From DAIPXZ01 sp036782995 (lineage in GTDB: Bacteria; Bacillota; Clostridia; Saccharofermentanales; Saccharofermentanaceae), in NCBI GenBank assembly GCA_036782995.1, contig DAIPXZ010000013.1:1-36906 (forward strand): a stretch of DNA of 36,906 nt, written 5' to 3'. Positions within the stretch are counted from its first letter, which is position 1. Each line of letters opens with the position of its first letter. The position numbers and the translations under genes are program-made. Of the stretch, positions 18,733-25,598 are shown piece after piece. The notes beneath the pieces are model-generated. The model saw only the letters and a program-made list of their open reading frames with translations, was not told the DNA's origin and searched no databases.

Positions 18733-19260
18733 TCAGCATTCGCCCTTCATCGTAACGACACAGGTGACATAAATGCCAACGCCGCGGCCGCATTCGCTTA
18801 ACAGCTCGCCCGTGGTTGCCGTAATGCCGACATGAGAAGGCGCAATGTTTAATAACTCGCCGATGCTTGCTCTCATTTTCTCGATATTTGGCGTAATCTT
18901 TGGTTTCATACATTCGATAGAAAATGAAGCATGTACAACCTTTAGGTTCTGTTCTGCAGCATCCTGAAGCGCAAGTCGCAAATATGAACGACTGTCGCGA
19001 TTGCCGGCTCTGCACAATTCATCCGCTCTCTTCCCTAATACATTTTTGCAGGTAACGCCGGAAATGGCATTCGTTAAAGCATGTAGTACAACGTCGCCAT
19101 CACTGTTCGCATCCAAAGGTGTTTCACCTTCAAATACTACGCCACCGAGCACCAGCACCTTCGCATGCCAATCTGCCTTCAAATTGCCTTTTACCGATGG
19201 AGCAAGAAAACGATGACTATCTTGTCCGATACCGGAATAAAATACAGTTTCCATGTGCAT
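18733..19260 (-). CDS. ispF: 2-C-methyl-D-erythritol 2,4-cyclodiphosphate synthase
   Basis: IspF cyclises CDP-ME-2-phosphate to MEcPP, two steps after IspD. The 175-residue protein has the zinc ligands Asp14 and His16 (GQDSHRF) and the family signature around residues 50-62 (DANSDGDVVLHAL). Also present are IECMKPKI and the TATTGE segment near the C-terminus. Two start codons fit: the ATG at 19260 with AAAGG six bases upstream, or the one two codons later with AGGAA upstream; the difference is two residues. It is transcribed against ispD, probably from its own promoter at 19296-19324. The final enzymes of the pathway are outside the window. Confidence 0.95.
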   Translation of the reverse strand: MHMETVFYSGIGQDSHRFLAPSVKGNLKADWHAKVLVLGGVVFEGETPLDANSDGDVVLHALTNAISGVTCKNVLGKRADELCRAGNRDSRSYLRLALQDAAEQNLKVVHASFSIECMKPKITPNIEKMRASIGELLNIAPSHVGITATTGELLSECGRGVGIYVTCVVTMKGEC

Positions 19261-19282
19261 TTCCTACCTTTATGTTAATCGA

Positions 19283-19324
19283 ACGCCAAGGCGTCATAAT
19301 GAATCAATCGGTATCTAGTCTAAA
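19283..19324 (-). promoter_or_regulatory. Possible ispF promoter with inverted repeat at the start site
   Basis: Minus-strand TTTAGA (19319-19324) and CATTAT (19296-19301) are 17 bases apart. Directly downstream, at 19283-19294, lies the inverted repeat ACGCC-TT-GGCGT, placed where an operator would cover the transcription start. Regulation is inference. Confidence 0.35.
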
Positions 19325-19373
19325 CAAATTTCTTTGCTGTGTCCAATTTTATGTCGAAAAGCATCACCCAAAA

Positions 19374-19901
19374 TCAACGACTTTCTTCGTAAGCCCATGT
19401 TGCCAAGTCAATTGGTGCCCATGTTCCCTGTGAGAGTCCGTCAAAATGAGCCGTCACGCGGTCATTTTTAATGATGATGGCATCAGGAAGTGCCTCGATA
19501 CCATACGCTTCCGTGATTTCTGCTTCCGACAGCGCGTCTATCATAACCACAAAAAGAGATGCGTGGTATTCTTCGGTCAATTGCTCCATAACCGCAATCA
19601 TACCATCCTGATCGGTACGCATGCTCGAATAGAAAAAGAGGCAAATCGGAATCGGACACGTCTTTATAAGCGCATCCAAATCCGTTACCTCTCTTATCAT
19701 TACACCTGGTTCTTCTTCGCCTTCCGGCGTCTCGAAAACCATAGCACCAATGGATGTGTCGTAGTAGTATTCACCGAGGTAATCCTCGTAATTTCCGATG
19801 TCATCATTCTCCTTCGTTGTTTTCGCACAAGACGCGCACGAAAAAAGAAGACTGACAATCAGACAAAGCCCGATGAATTTTACTCCGACCGCCCGACTCA
19901 T
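19374..19901 (-). CDS. Small lipoprotein with a thioredoxin-like fold lacking the CxxC
   Basis: The 175-residue protein has a signal peptide and a lipobox ending at Cys22 (LLFSC; a second Cys follows at 25), so it is likely anchored outside the membrane. Residues 75-160 read like a thioredoxin-like domain: ICLFFYSSM, then VMEQLTEEYHASLFVVMID, then YGIEALPDAIIIKNDRV with the cis-Pro-type 'LPDAI' turn. The redox CxxC that should follow the first strand is absent, replaced by SSMR. A redox role is therefore unlikely without partner residues, and a binding role is more plausible. The ATG overlaps the stop of mrp by four bases (ATGA), which couples its translation to mrp. Family-level assignment is moderate. 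Confidence 0.65.
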   Translation of the reverse strand: MSRAVGVKFIGLCLIVSLLFSCASCAKTTKENDDIGNYEDYLGEYYYDTSIGAMVFETPEGEEEPGVMIREVTDLDALIKTCPIPICLFFYSSMRTDQDGMIAVMEQLTEEYHASLFVVMIDALSEAEITEAYGIEALPDAIIIKNDRVTAHFDGLSQGTWAPIDLATWAYEESR

Positions 19902-20758
19902 GATTTTTCAATCAATTCTTCGACATATTTCACAGCGCCGGCAAGTAAATCTCCCGGTACCTTCTCGATATGTCCTTCATCCACCAAACGTGTGACATTC
20001 GAATCCAAAGGAAGCTTATCAAACAATGGAACATTCATCTCGTCCGCTGCCTTTTGTACTTTTCCTTCTTCACCGAAAAGTGGAGTTTTTTCGCCGCAAT
20101 GTGCGCAAACCGTGTAGCTCATGTTCTCGACAAAACCTAAAACCTTCACTTGCATCATCAACGCCATATTACGTGCTTTGTTGACAATCATGGAAACCAA
20201 ATCCTGCGGAGTCGACACCAGAATGATGCCATCGAGCGGGATGGATTGGAATACAGTAAGCGGTACATCGCCCGTTCCCGGAGGCATATCAATCAACATA
20301 ACATCAATTCTATCCCAGATTACATCGGTCCAGAATTGTTTAACAACACCTGAAATGACAGGGCCACGCCATACGACAGGCGCTTCCTCATTATCCATGA
20401 CCAGATTTACGGATACAATTTGAATCCCTGAATGCGAAACCATCGGCAAAATGCCGTTCTCATCGCCTTTTAGCATGCCCTTCAGGCCGAAAGCCTTCGG
20501 TATAGACGGGCCAGTCACGTCCGCGTCCAAAATTGCCACACGATATCCGTCGCGAGCCAATCGTGAAGCGAGTACACTTGTCACAAAAGATTTACCCACG
20601 CCGCCCTTGCCGCTGCAAACACCGATGACGCGCTTGACACTGGACTTTTCATGCAACGAAGCCAATAACGATTCTGGAGCACTATCTCCACCGCAGCTCC
20701 CTCCGGCTTGTGCCGATGCACAGGAGTCTTTTGATTTACAACTATCACACGAACCCAT
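19898..20758 (-). CDS. mrp: Mrp/NBP35-type P-loop ATPase, iron-sulfur cluster carrier
   Basis: The cytoplasmic, dimeric ATPase holds and passes on Fe-S clusters. The deviant Walker A GKGGVGKS is at 50-57. The conserved CxxC (Cys218, Cys221, in VCAHC), which binds a bridging cluster, is present. An N-terminal Cys-rich extension (Cys4, Cys7, Cys13, Cys22) resembles that of NBP35 and could hold a second cluster. The length is 286 residues. Promoter elements TTGAAA and TAAAAT at 20790-20818 precede it, and AAAGGAG is the ribosome site. Downstream the lipoprotein gene overlaps by four bases. With HydE nearby, Fe-S assembly is a plausible local theme, but that link is inference. Confidence 0.93.
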   Translation of the reverse strand: MGSCDSCKSKDSCASAQAGGSCGGDSAPESLLASLHEKSSVKRVIGVCSGKGGVGKSFVTSVLASRLARDGYRVAILDADVTGPSIPKAFGLKGMLKGDENGILPMVSHSGIQIVSVNLVMDNEEAPVVWRGPVISGVVKQFWTDVIWDRIDVMLIDMPPGTGDVPLTVFQSIPLDGIILVSTPQDLVSMIVNKARNMALMMQVKVLGFVENMSYTVCAHCGEKTPLFGEEGKVQKAADEMNVPLFDKLPLDSNVTRLVDEGHIEKVPGDLLAGAVKYVEELIEKS

Positions 20759-20789
20759 ACAAATTCTCCTTTAAACGTAATTCCCCGCT

Positions 20790-20818
20790 ATTTTACGCCC
20801 GCGGGACATTTCTTTCAA
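20790..20818 (-). promoter_or_regulatory. Consensus-like promoter of mrp with palindromic spacer
   Basis: Minus-strand TTGAAA (20813-20818) and TAAAAT (20790-20795) are exactly 17 bases apart. The spacer contains the perfect 8-base palindrome CCCGCGGG (20798-20805), in a place where a repressor could bind. Confidence 0.6.
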
Positions 20819-20847
20819 TGACGAACGCACACGAAGTGCGAAAGCAT

Positions 20848-21456
20848 TCACTTTACGGCACGAATTACCCAATATCCATCTTCCTTCGCCAGAATCTCGC
20901 AAGCCCCGAAAAGCTCTTCCAGCTTCTTTTGCGATGATGCAGCGCCTTGTTTTTTTTGAATAACAACATACAAACGCGCCCCTGTTTTCATGTGCGCGTA
21001 AGCTCCCTCATAGAACGAAAAAACCGTCGCTTTCCCCGCACGAATCGGTGGATTTGTTAGAACCACATCCATCTCTGCATCGACCGCAGATGTTCCATCC
21101 GATGCAAAAATATGTACGAAAGCACATTGATTCCGTGTTGCATTCTCTTTGCAAAGCGCGAGTGCCCGTTCATTCACGTCGACCATCGTTACATCCATCG
21201 CAGGAAAAGCCCTTTTCATCGTAATGCCAATCGGGCCGTAGCCGCAACCGATATCCAGCATGTTACCGGCCTTCACGCCATCTTTACGCAAATCAGCGAC
21301 CGTTGTCTCCAAAAGAATACGCGACCCATAGTCAACATATTTTTTCGAAAAGACATCTGAATCGGTCACAAACTGTAAATCAATACCGCAAATGCGAGCC
21401 ATCACCAATCCTGGCTTCGATTCGATATCCGGTTTCTCGTCAAAATAATGTGCCAT
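20848..21456 (-). CDS. Class I SAM-dependent methyltransferase, RsmC/YbxB-like
   Basis: The 202-residue enzyme has the SAM-binding motif MLDIGCGYGPIGI near residue 67 and the acidic post-II motif VTMVDVNERAL. The catalytic-type NPPIRAG motif follows TNPP near residue 135, where N6/N2-nucleic-acid methyltransferases carry NPP(Y/F). The short length and HYFDEKPDIESKPG start fit the YbxB-type group related to RsmC, which methylates a guanine of 16S rRNA. The exact target is not proven. The ATG is preceded by AAGGAG. It lies 43 bases after queT on the same strand and may share its transcript. mrp downstream has a separate promoter. Confidence 0.85.
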   Translation of the reverse strand: MAHYFDEKPDIESKPGLVMARICGIDLQFVTDSDVFSKKYVDYGSRILLETTVADLRKDGVKAGNMLDIGCGYGPIGITMKRAFPAMDVTMVDVNERALALCKENATRNQCAFVHIFASDGTSAVDAEMDVVLTNPPIRAGKATVFSFYEGAYAHMKTGARLYVVIQKKQGAASSQKKLEELFGACEILAKEDGYWVIRAVK

Positions 21457-21499
21457 AATACTCCTTCACAAACTGCAAATACTGCGTACCCACGTGTCG

Positions 21500-22051
21500 T
21501 CACTTCTGCCAGCGGTCGACTCGAAGACGACGCAAGAACAGCAAAAACGGCAAGCCCAAAAAGAACTCAACCACCAGCTCACTGGCGCCAATATACAGAA
21601 TATTGATTACAATCATCGCGCCCGTCACCTGTGTGTCCGCTAATAGAAATGTTAAATACGTGCCTACAATCAGCGCGTTCCAAACAACCGGCGGAATGAG
21701 TGACAGGATATCCTTGAGTACAGCTCTCGTCGTTTCTAATTTCGTGGCAATCAAGCGCGTCGACACCGCCGCCAGAAAAGTCGCAAGTGTCCCGAAAATC
21801 ACATCAATCGGTCCCAGACTGCCCGGATTCAAAAGATTACTCAGAAAGCATCCGATTGTCACTCCCGGAATCGCCGCCGGAAAAAGAATCGGCAGCACCA
21901 CTAACAGCTCCGCCAATCGAAATTGAATAGGCCCAAACGCAAATTGTGCAAAGGGCAGTGTCAAAACAACATAAAGCGCCGCAACCACACCTGCAATTGC
22001 GAGATAGAGTGATTTGCTTTTTGAACGTGAAACCGAGTTATTCTTCGTCAT
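21500..22051 (-). CDS. queT: QueT family transporter (queuosine precursor ECF S-component)
   Basis: The 183-residue membrane protein has about five to six TM helices. The segment FAFGPIQFRLAELLVVLPIL (residues 37-56) and GCFLSNLL are typical of the QueT group (DUF988), the substrate-binding component that takes up preQ0/preQ1 or a queuine-like compound through an energy-coupling-factor transporter. The ECF module (two ATPases and EcfT) is not in the window and is usually shared between S-components. The ATG is preceded by GGAAGAAAAGG. The 5' leader holds a stable hairpin, but I could not match it to a known preQ1 riboswitch class. Downstream lies the methyltransferase gene at 43 bases. Confidence 0.88.
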   Translation of the reverse strand: MTKNNSVSRSKSKSLYLAIAGVVAALYVVLTLPFAQFAFGPIQFRLAELLVVLPILFPAAIPGVTIGCFLSNLLNPGSLGPIDVIFGTLATFLAAVSTRLIATKLETTRAVLKDILSLIPPVVWNALIVGTYLTFLLADTQVTGAMIVINILYIGASELVVEFFLGLPFLLFLRRLRVDRWQK

Positions 22052-22107
22052 AAACCTTTTCTTCCAAGCGTCCGCACTGGGACGACACCCTTTTTATTCT
22101 ACAAGAA

Positions 22108-22116
22108 ACTATATCA
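22108..22116 (-). promoter_or_regulatory. Extended -10 promoter of queT, overlapping the divergent hydE promoter
   Basis: The minus strand reads TGATATAGT. The predicted leader to the ATG at 22051 is about 50 bases and contains the hairpin arms CGTCC and GGACG. It stands within 15-45 bases of the hydE promoter elements, so the two promoters probably compete. Confidence 0.5.
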
Positions 22117-22126
22117 CAGAACTCAC

Positions 22127-22153
22127 TTGAAGAGTATTATTCTTTGGTATACT
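22127..22153 (+). promoter_or_regulatory. Promoter of hydE
   Basis: TTGAAG (22127-22132) is followed after 15 bases by TATACT with an upstream TGG (extended -10). The leader to the ATG at 22177 is about 17 bases and includes AAAAGGAG. Confidence 0.6.
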
Positions 22154-22176
22154 GGTAGGCGAAAAAGGAGATTACT

Positions 22177-23229
22177 ATGAGTGTAACGGATATCATTCAC
22201 CAACTCCAAAAGGAGCAAAACCTCGATGACGCAGATTTCCTAGCCCTCTTGCGCGCCGACCCCTCCGTTGACGAGCTGCTTTTTGCATGTGCACGCGAGG
22301 TTCGTGAAAAACACTACGGCAAAAGCATTTACATCCGTGGCCTCATTGAGGTCTCCAACATCTGCCGCAACGATTGTTACTATTGCGGCATCCGTTGCGG
22401 CAACCCGCATCTCGAACGATATAGACTGACCGCCGAGGATATTCTCGAATCTGCGCGCATCGGTCATGCGCTTGGGTTTCGCACCTTTGTTCTACAAGGC
22501 GGAGAGGATCCCGGCCTCACCCGTGACATTATATGCTCCGTTATTTCCACCATCACCAAGCAATACCCAGACTCAGCCGTTACACTTTCGCTCGGAGAAA
22601 AACCCCACGCCGACTATCAAGCATTCTTTGATGCCGGTGCAACACGTTATCTTTTACGCCACGAAAGTGCGAACGCCGCACATTATGCCATGCTTCACCC
22701 CGAGCGGCAACGCCTCGAAGACCGCATTGCCTGTCTCTATGACCTCAAAGCCATCGGCTATCAGGTCGGGGCAGGCTTCATGGTAGGTACACCCGGTGAA
22801 ACCGATGAAATTCTTCTTGAAAACATTCGTTTCATGCAAAAGCTTAACCCTGCCATGATTGGCATCGGCCCGTTTCTTCCCCAGCACGATACCCCATTCG
22901 CAGACAAAAAACCCGGCACAGTATCCGCCACTCTCCGTCTGCTCGCCATACTTCGGCTAACTTTCCCATATGCCCTTATTCCTGCTACGACCGCACTCGC
23001 TTCCCTCTCCGAAGACGGCCGAATTCGTGGCATCCTTGCCGGTTGCAACGTCATCATGCCGAACCTCTCTCCCGCCGACGTGCGCTCCCTCTATGCTCTA
23101 TACGACAATAAAGCCTCCTTTGGCACAGAAGCCGCAGAAAGCATATCCATGCTACGCAATCTTGTCGCAAGCATCGGTTATGAGGTGGAGATTACAAGAG
23201 GAGATGTGAAGCGAGGTAGCGCTTCATAA
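22177..23229 (+). CDS. hydE: [FeFe]-hydrogenase H-cluster maturase HydE (radical SAM)
   Basis: HydE is a radical-SAM enzyme needed to build the dithiomethylamine-bridged diiron centre of [FeFe]-hydrogenase. The CxxxCxxC motif is Cys63, Cys67 and Cys70 in SNICRNDCYYCGIR. The flanking IYIRGLIEVSN, LQGGEDPGLTRD, ESANAAHYAMLHPERQRLEDR and GAGFMVGTPGET match the HydE pattern rather than biotin synthase. The 350-residue length is normal. HydF, HydG and a hydrogenase are not in the window, so the maturation genes are scattered in this genome or incomplete. PylB is a related alternative, but no pyrrolysine gene is nearby. It has a single-gene layout with its own promoter. Confidence 0.9.
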   Translation: MSVTDIIHQLQKEQNLDDADFLALLRADPSVDELLFACAREVREKHYGKSIYIRGLIEVSNICRNDCYYCGIRCGNPHLERYRLTAEDILESARIGHALGFRTFVLQGGEDPGLTRDIICSVISTITKQYPDSAVTLSLGEKPHADYQAFFDAGATRYLLRHESANAAHYAMLHPERQRLEDRIACLYDLKAIGYQVGAGFMVGTPGETDEILLENIRFMQKLNPAMIGIGPFLPQHDTPFADKKPGTVSATLRLLAILRLTFPYALIPATTALASLSEDGRIRGILAGCNVIMPNLSPADVRSLYALYDNKASFGTEAAESISMLRNLVASIGYEVEITRGDVKRGSAS

Positions 23230-23254
23230 AATCGGATTTTTGCGGTGGAAAGCG

Positions 23255-23746
23255 TCAAGCTTTCTCGAAGCGTTTTACGCCACCGGTCACGATTTCCAAC
23301 CACATAGCTGCCGGTCGTGCCCATACTCTTTTTTCACCGTAGAGTGCTCGATAGACGATTTGCCAATCGAGTGTTTCTGTGTGTCGTGCAACTTCGAGAA
23401 GTTCGTAATCGTGTCCTTTATAGTGGTGGTAGATACCGCGAGAGAATCCGGCAAAGTGATAGATGGCATCAGCAGCTCTGTATTTAACTTCTTCTTGCTC
23501 GGATTGGTCAAAAAGCTGAAGCAACAGAAATGCTTCTTGGCAGGATTGCTTCCTCAATAACGGGATTAAAGCGATTCGCCATTGCTTGTCGCGCGAAACG
23601 GCATAATCAGTAAGGACAGCCCACTCTTCCAGTGTGAAATTTGCCATTTCGTTAACCGCAAATGATAAGAGCTCTTGCGGCACATTATCATTCGGCAAAG
23701 GGATAGCTTTCAACTGTTCATCCAGCATTTCCACGCGATTACCCAT
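23255..23746 (-). CDS. Protein with helical N-terminal region and C-terminal DUF1653 domain
   Basis: The 163-residue protein appears to have two parts. Residues 20-99 look all-helical and HEAT-like (ELLSFAVNEMANFTLEEWAVL, then the RIALIPLLRKQ and KYRAADAIYHFAG helices). Residues 103-161 match DUF1653, with the marks YHHYKGHDYELLEVARHTET, VYRALYGEKRVWARP and MWLEI. DUF1653 usually stands alone as a small protein of about 70 residues with unknown function, so the added helical part is of interest. It is convergent with hydE, with 25 bases between stops, and lies 39 bases after the lipoprotein gene, so they may be co-transcribed. No catalytic residues can be named. Confidence 0.8.
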   Translation of the reverse strand: MGNRVEMLDEQLKAIPLPNDNVPQELLSFAVNEMANFTLEEWAVLTDYAVSRDKQWRIALIPLLRKQSCQEAFLLLQLFDQSEQEEVKYRAADAIYHFAGFSRGIYHHYKGHDYELLEVARHTETLDWQIVYRALYGEKRVWARPAAMWLEIVTGGVKRFEKA

Positions 23747-23785
23747 AGTCGCTTCCTCGTCTTTTCTGTATATTCGTATTTGTGT

Positions 23786-24373
23786 TTACTTCAAGAGGTA
23801 CTCAATGGAAACAACAGTGTCTCCATCAAGTGTAATCCAAAGAGCGGTATTTCCATCGTTATATACGAGCAGGGAAAGGTCTTCCTCGTCAGGGGCGCCG
23901 TAAATCGTACGGGCATCGTCACCGGTCATGCCGATTTCGAGGCCTTCCGGTGTTCCCACGAGATCCGACATCAATACGATGTCGTAAATGGTCTCGCTCG
24001 TTCCGTCCTCCGATACAAATACGGTCACGATAAAGTCATCATAGGTGTATATTTTGTCGGTTCCTTCACTCGCACATGATGGTGCTTCTAAGTAGCTTTT
24101 CGGTTCGCCTAAGGCGCTAATCGTTGCACTCGGGTTCGTATCGCCGATTGCTACGGTCGTTCCGTTGTATTGAAAAACATAAGCGTCGTTTGTAATATTT
24201 AGCATCGACTCATCACTCGATGTTTCTGTCGATATTGTCGTATCGTCATTCTTTAAGGTCGTCGCTGCGGCCGTGGTCTTCGTATTCTTGACGATTACCT
24301 TGGTTCGAACTGCGCATGCACTCATAGAAATAACGAGTGCTACTATAATCAGCATGAATGTTAGTTTTTTCAT
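23786..24373 (-). CDS. Small lipoprotein, BamE/BLIP-like repeats suspected
   Basis: The 195-residue protein carries a signal peptide with the lipobox ending at Cys20 (ISMSAC), then a Thr/Ser-rich linker to about residue 60. The remaining part contains two similar units: IGDTNPSATISALGEPKSYLEAP and IGMTGDDARTIYGAPDEEDL. Both read 'IG-T..-A...-G-P', as in tandem BamE/SmpA-like or BLIP-like beta domains, which bind other proteins or peptidoglycan parts. The role is unknown. The ATG is preceded by GGGGAATTAA. It starts 89 bases after the SGNH gene's stop, and no terminator is visible between them, so it may be the tail of the dlt-like transcript. Confidence 0.62.
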   Translation of the reverse strand: MKKLTFMLIIVALVISMSACAVRTKVIVKNTKTTAAATTLKNDDTTISTETSSDESMLNITNDAYVFQYNGTTVAIGDTNPSATISALGEPKSYLEAPSCASEGTDKIYTYDDFIVTVFVSEDGTSETIYDIVLMSDLVGTPEGLEIGMTGDDARTIYGAPDEEDLSLLVYNDGNTALWITLDGDTVVSIEYLLK

Positions 24374-24462
24374 TTAATTCCCCTATTCTCTTTCACTTTG
24401 CCCTATATTTTCGCATTATCTTGCTTTTCTATCAACCCTTCGGCATACATCGCAAAGCTTTT

Positions 24463-25578
24463 TTACAGGTTCTTTTCTTCCTCATAGTAGGTGATGAGAT
24501 TATCCCAATAAGCACTCATTTCGGGGTCGTTGCGGTGATCCTCGAGGTCGTACCATTCTTTAAGGCGTGCGCCGAGATAACTAGCGCATTTTTCGGCACC
24601 GGTCACGTTCATATGAAGGCCCGCATCGTAGGTGTCGACTTGGTAGTCAATGCCGATTTCGGATTCAGCGATAGCCGCCATGTTAATGTAGTGAAGGTCG
24701 TATTTCTCGGCATATTCGACTATTTGTGCATCCCATTCATCATACCAATGCGGATAGAGCGAGGTAGACTTGATGAGGACGAAGGCGATGCCTTTTTCCT
24801 CACAAAGTGTACGCATTTTATCAAGATATGCCATGGCATTGTCGCCGAAGGTGTAGTCTGGTAAGACTTTTGCCGGCGGGAAATCAGTCACCGGAAGAAT
24901 ATCAGTACGCATGTAATACCCGTTATAGGAAATATTGTCACGCATAATGAGGTATTGGAAATCCTCGCACGTGAGCTCATTCCAACGCGAATGATATCGT
25001 AAAATCGGAAAAATGTATTCGATCATCGATTCATCTTCACACATGGAAGCGGAAATAGCATCGACCTTCGTTTTTGACCACCGCATGCCATCGAGAGCCA
25101 TGCGATTGTATTCTTCTTTTTGTGGCTCGTTATACTTCAATGCCAAAACATTGAAAACAACAACGTCCGGTGTCTCATAACGAAGTGCGTCTTCGAGCAT
25201 ATAATACGATTGCCATGTGAGCTGTTGCGCGCCCCCACGAATAAAGCTATTGATGCCATATTCTTCCCATAGTGTGATGGTTGAAAAATTCTCATAAACC
25301 TCACAATCACCGACAAACAAGACGTCATGGTCACCATACGCCGCGTAGTATTCGGCCGTTAACGCACCCTCAATCGGATTGCTCATGTATTTTGGACACA
25401 AGAGGGCTTGCAGAAAATAAAGAAAAGTCAAAGAAAGAATGACGCACGCCATGCGAAAGAGCACTTTTTTCCACGTTGATTTCTTCGCAGGAGTCGTTTC
25501 CTTGACAGCTTTCTCGACAGTCTTTTCCGTGGCTTCGCGATTTTCACAATCTGTCGTCTGTTCCTTTGCTTCGTGCAT
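24463..25578 (-). CDS. SGNH/GDSL-like membrane-anchored protein with Cys in place of the nucleophile Ser (DltD-like position in operon)
   Basis: The 371-residue protein has a cytoplasmic charged N-terminus, a TM helix at about residues 36-62 and an outside SGNH-type domain. Block I reads LFVGDCEVY with Cys92 where the catalytic Ser is expected. Block II glycine is in RGGAQQ (115-116), block III Asn is Asn143 (FNVL), and the C-terminal pair is Asp318...His322 (YDAGLHMN). The ATG at 25578 has AAAGGAG upstream. It follows the MBOAT gene after 20 bases, the same order as dltB-dltD, and it likely transfers the MBOAT-delivered group to a surface polymer. Cys at this position is compatible with thioester-based acyl transfer. 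The role is inference from position and fold. Confidence 0.75.
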   Translation of the reverse strand: MHEAKEQTTDCENREATEKTVEKAVKETTPAKKSTWKKVLFRMACVILSLTFLYFLQALLCPKYMSNPIEGALTAEYYAAYGDHDVLFVGDCEVYENFSTITLWEEYGINSFIRGGAQQLTWQSYYMLEDALRYETPDVVVFNVLALKYNEPQKEEYNRMALDGMRWSKTKVDAISASMCEDESMIEYIFPILRYHSRWNELTCEDFQYLIMRDNISYNGYYMRTDILPVTDFPPAKVLPDYTFGDNAMAYLDKMRTLCEEKGIAFVLIKSTSLYPHWYDEWDAQIVEYAEKYDLHYINMAAIAESEIGIDYQVDTYDAGLHMNVTGAEKCASYLGARLKEWYDLEDHRNDPEMSAYWDNLITYYEEEKNL

Positions 25579-25598
25579 TTCTTCCCTCTCCTTTCCAA

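Noticed and set aside
20822..20847. Hairpin CGCAC/GTGCG after the methyltransferase gene as a terminator
   Set aside because: The stem is only five pairs and no U-tract follows on the minus strand.
22052..22107. preQ1 riboswitch call before queT
   Set aside because: The gene context fits, but none of the class sequences I know can be aligned to it. I left it only as a finding.
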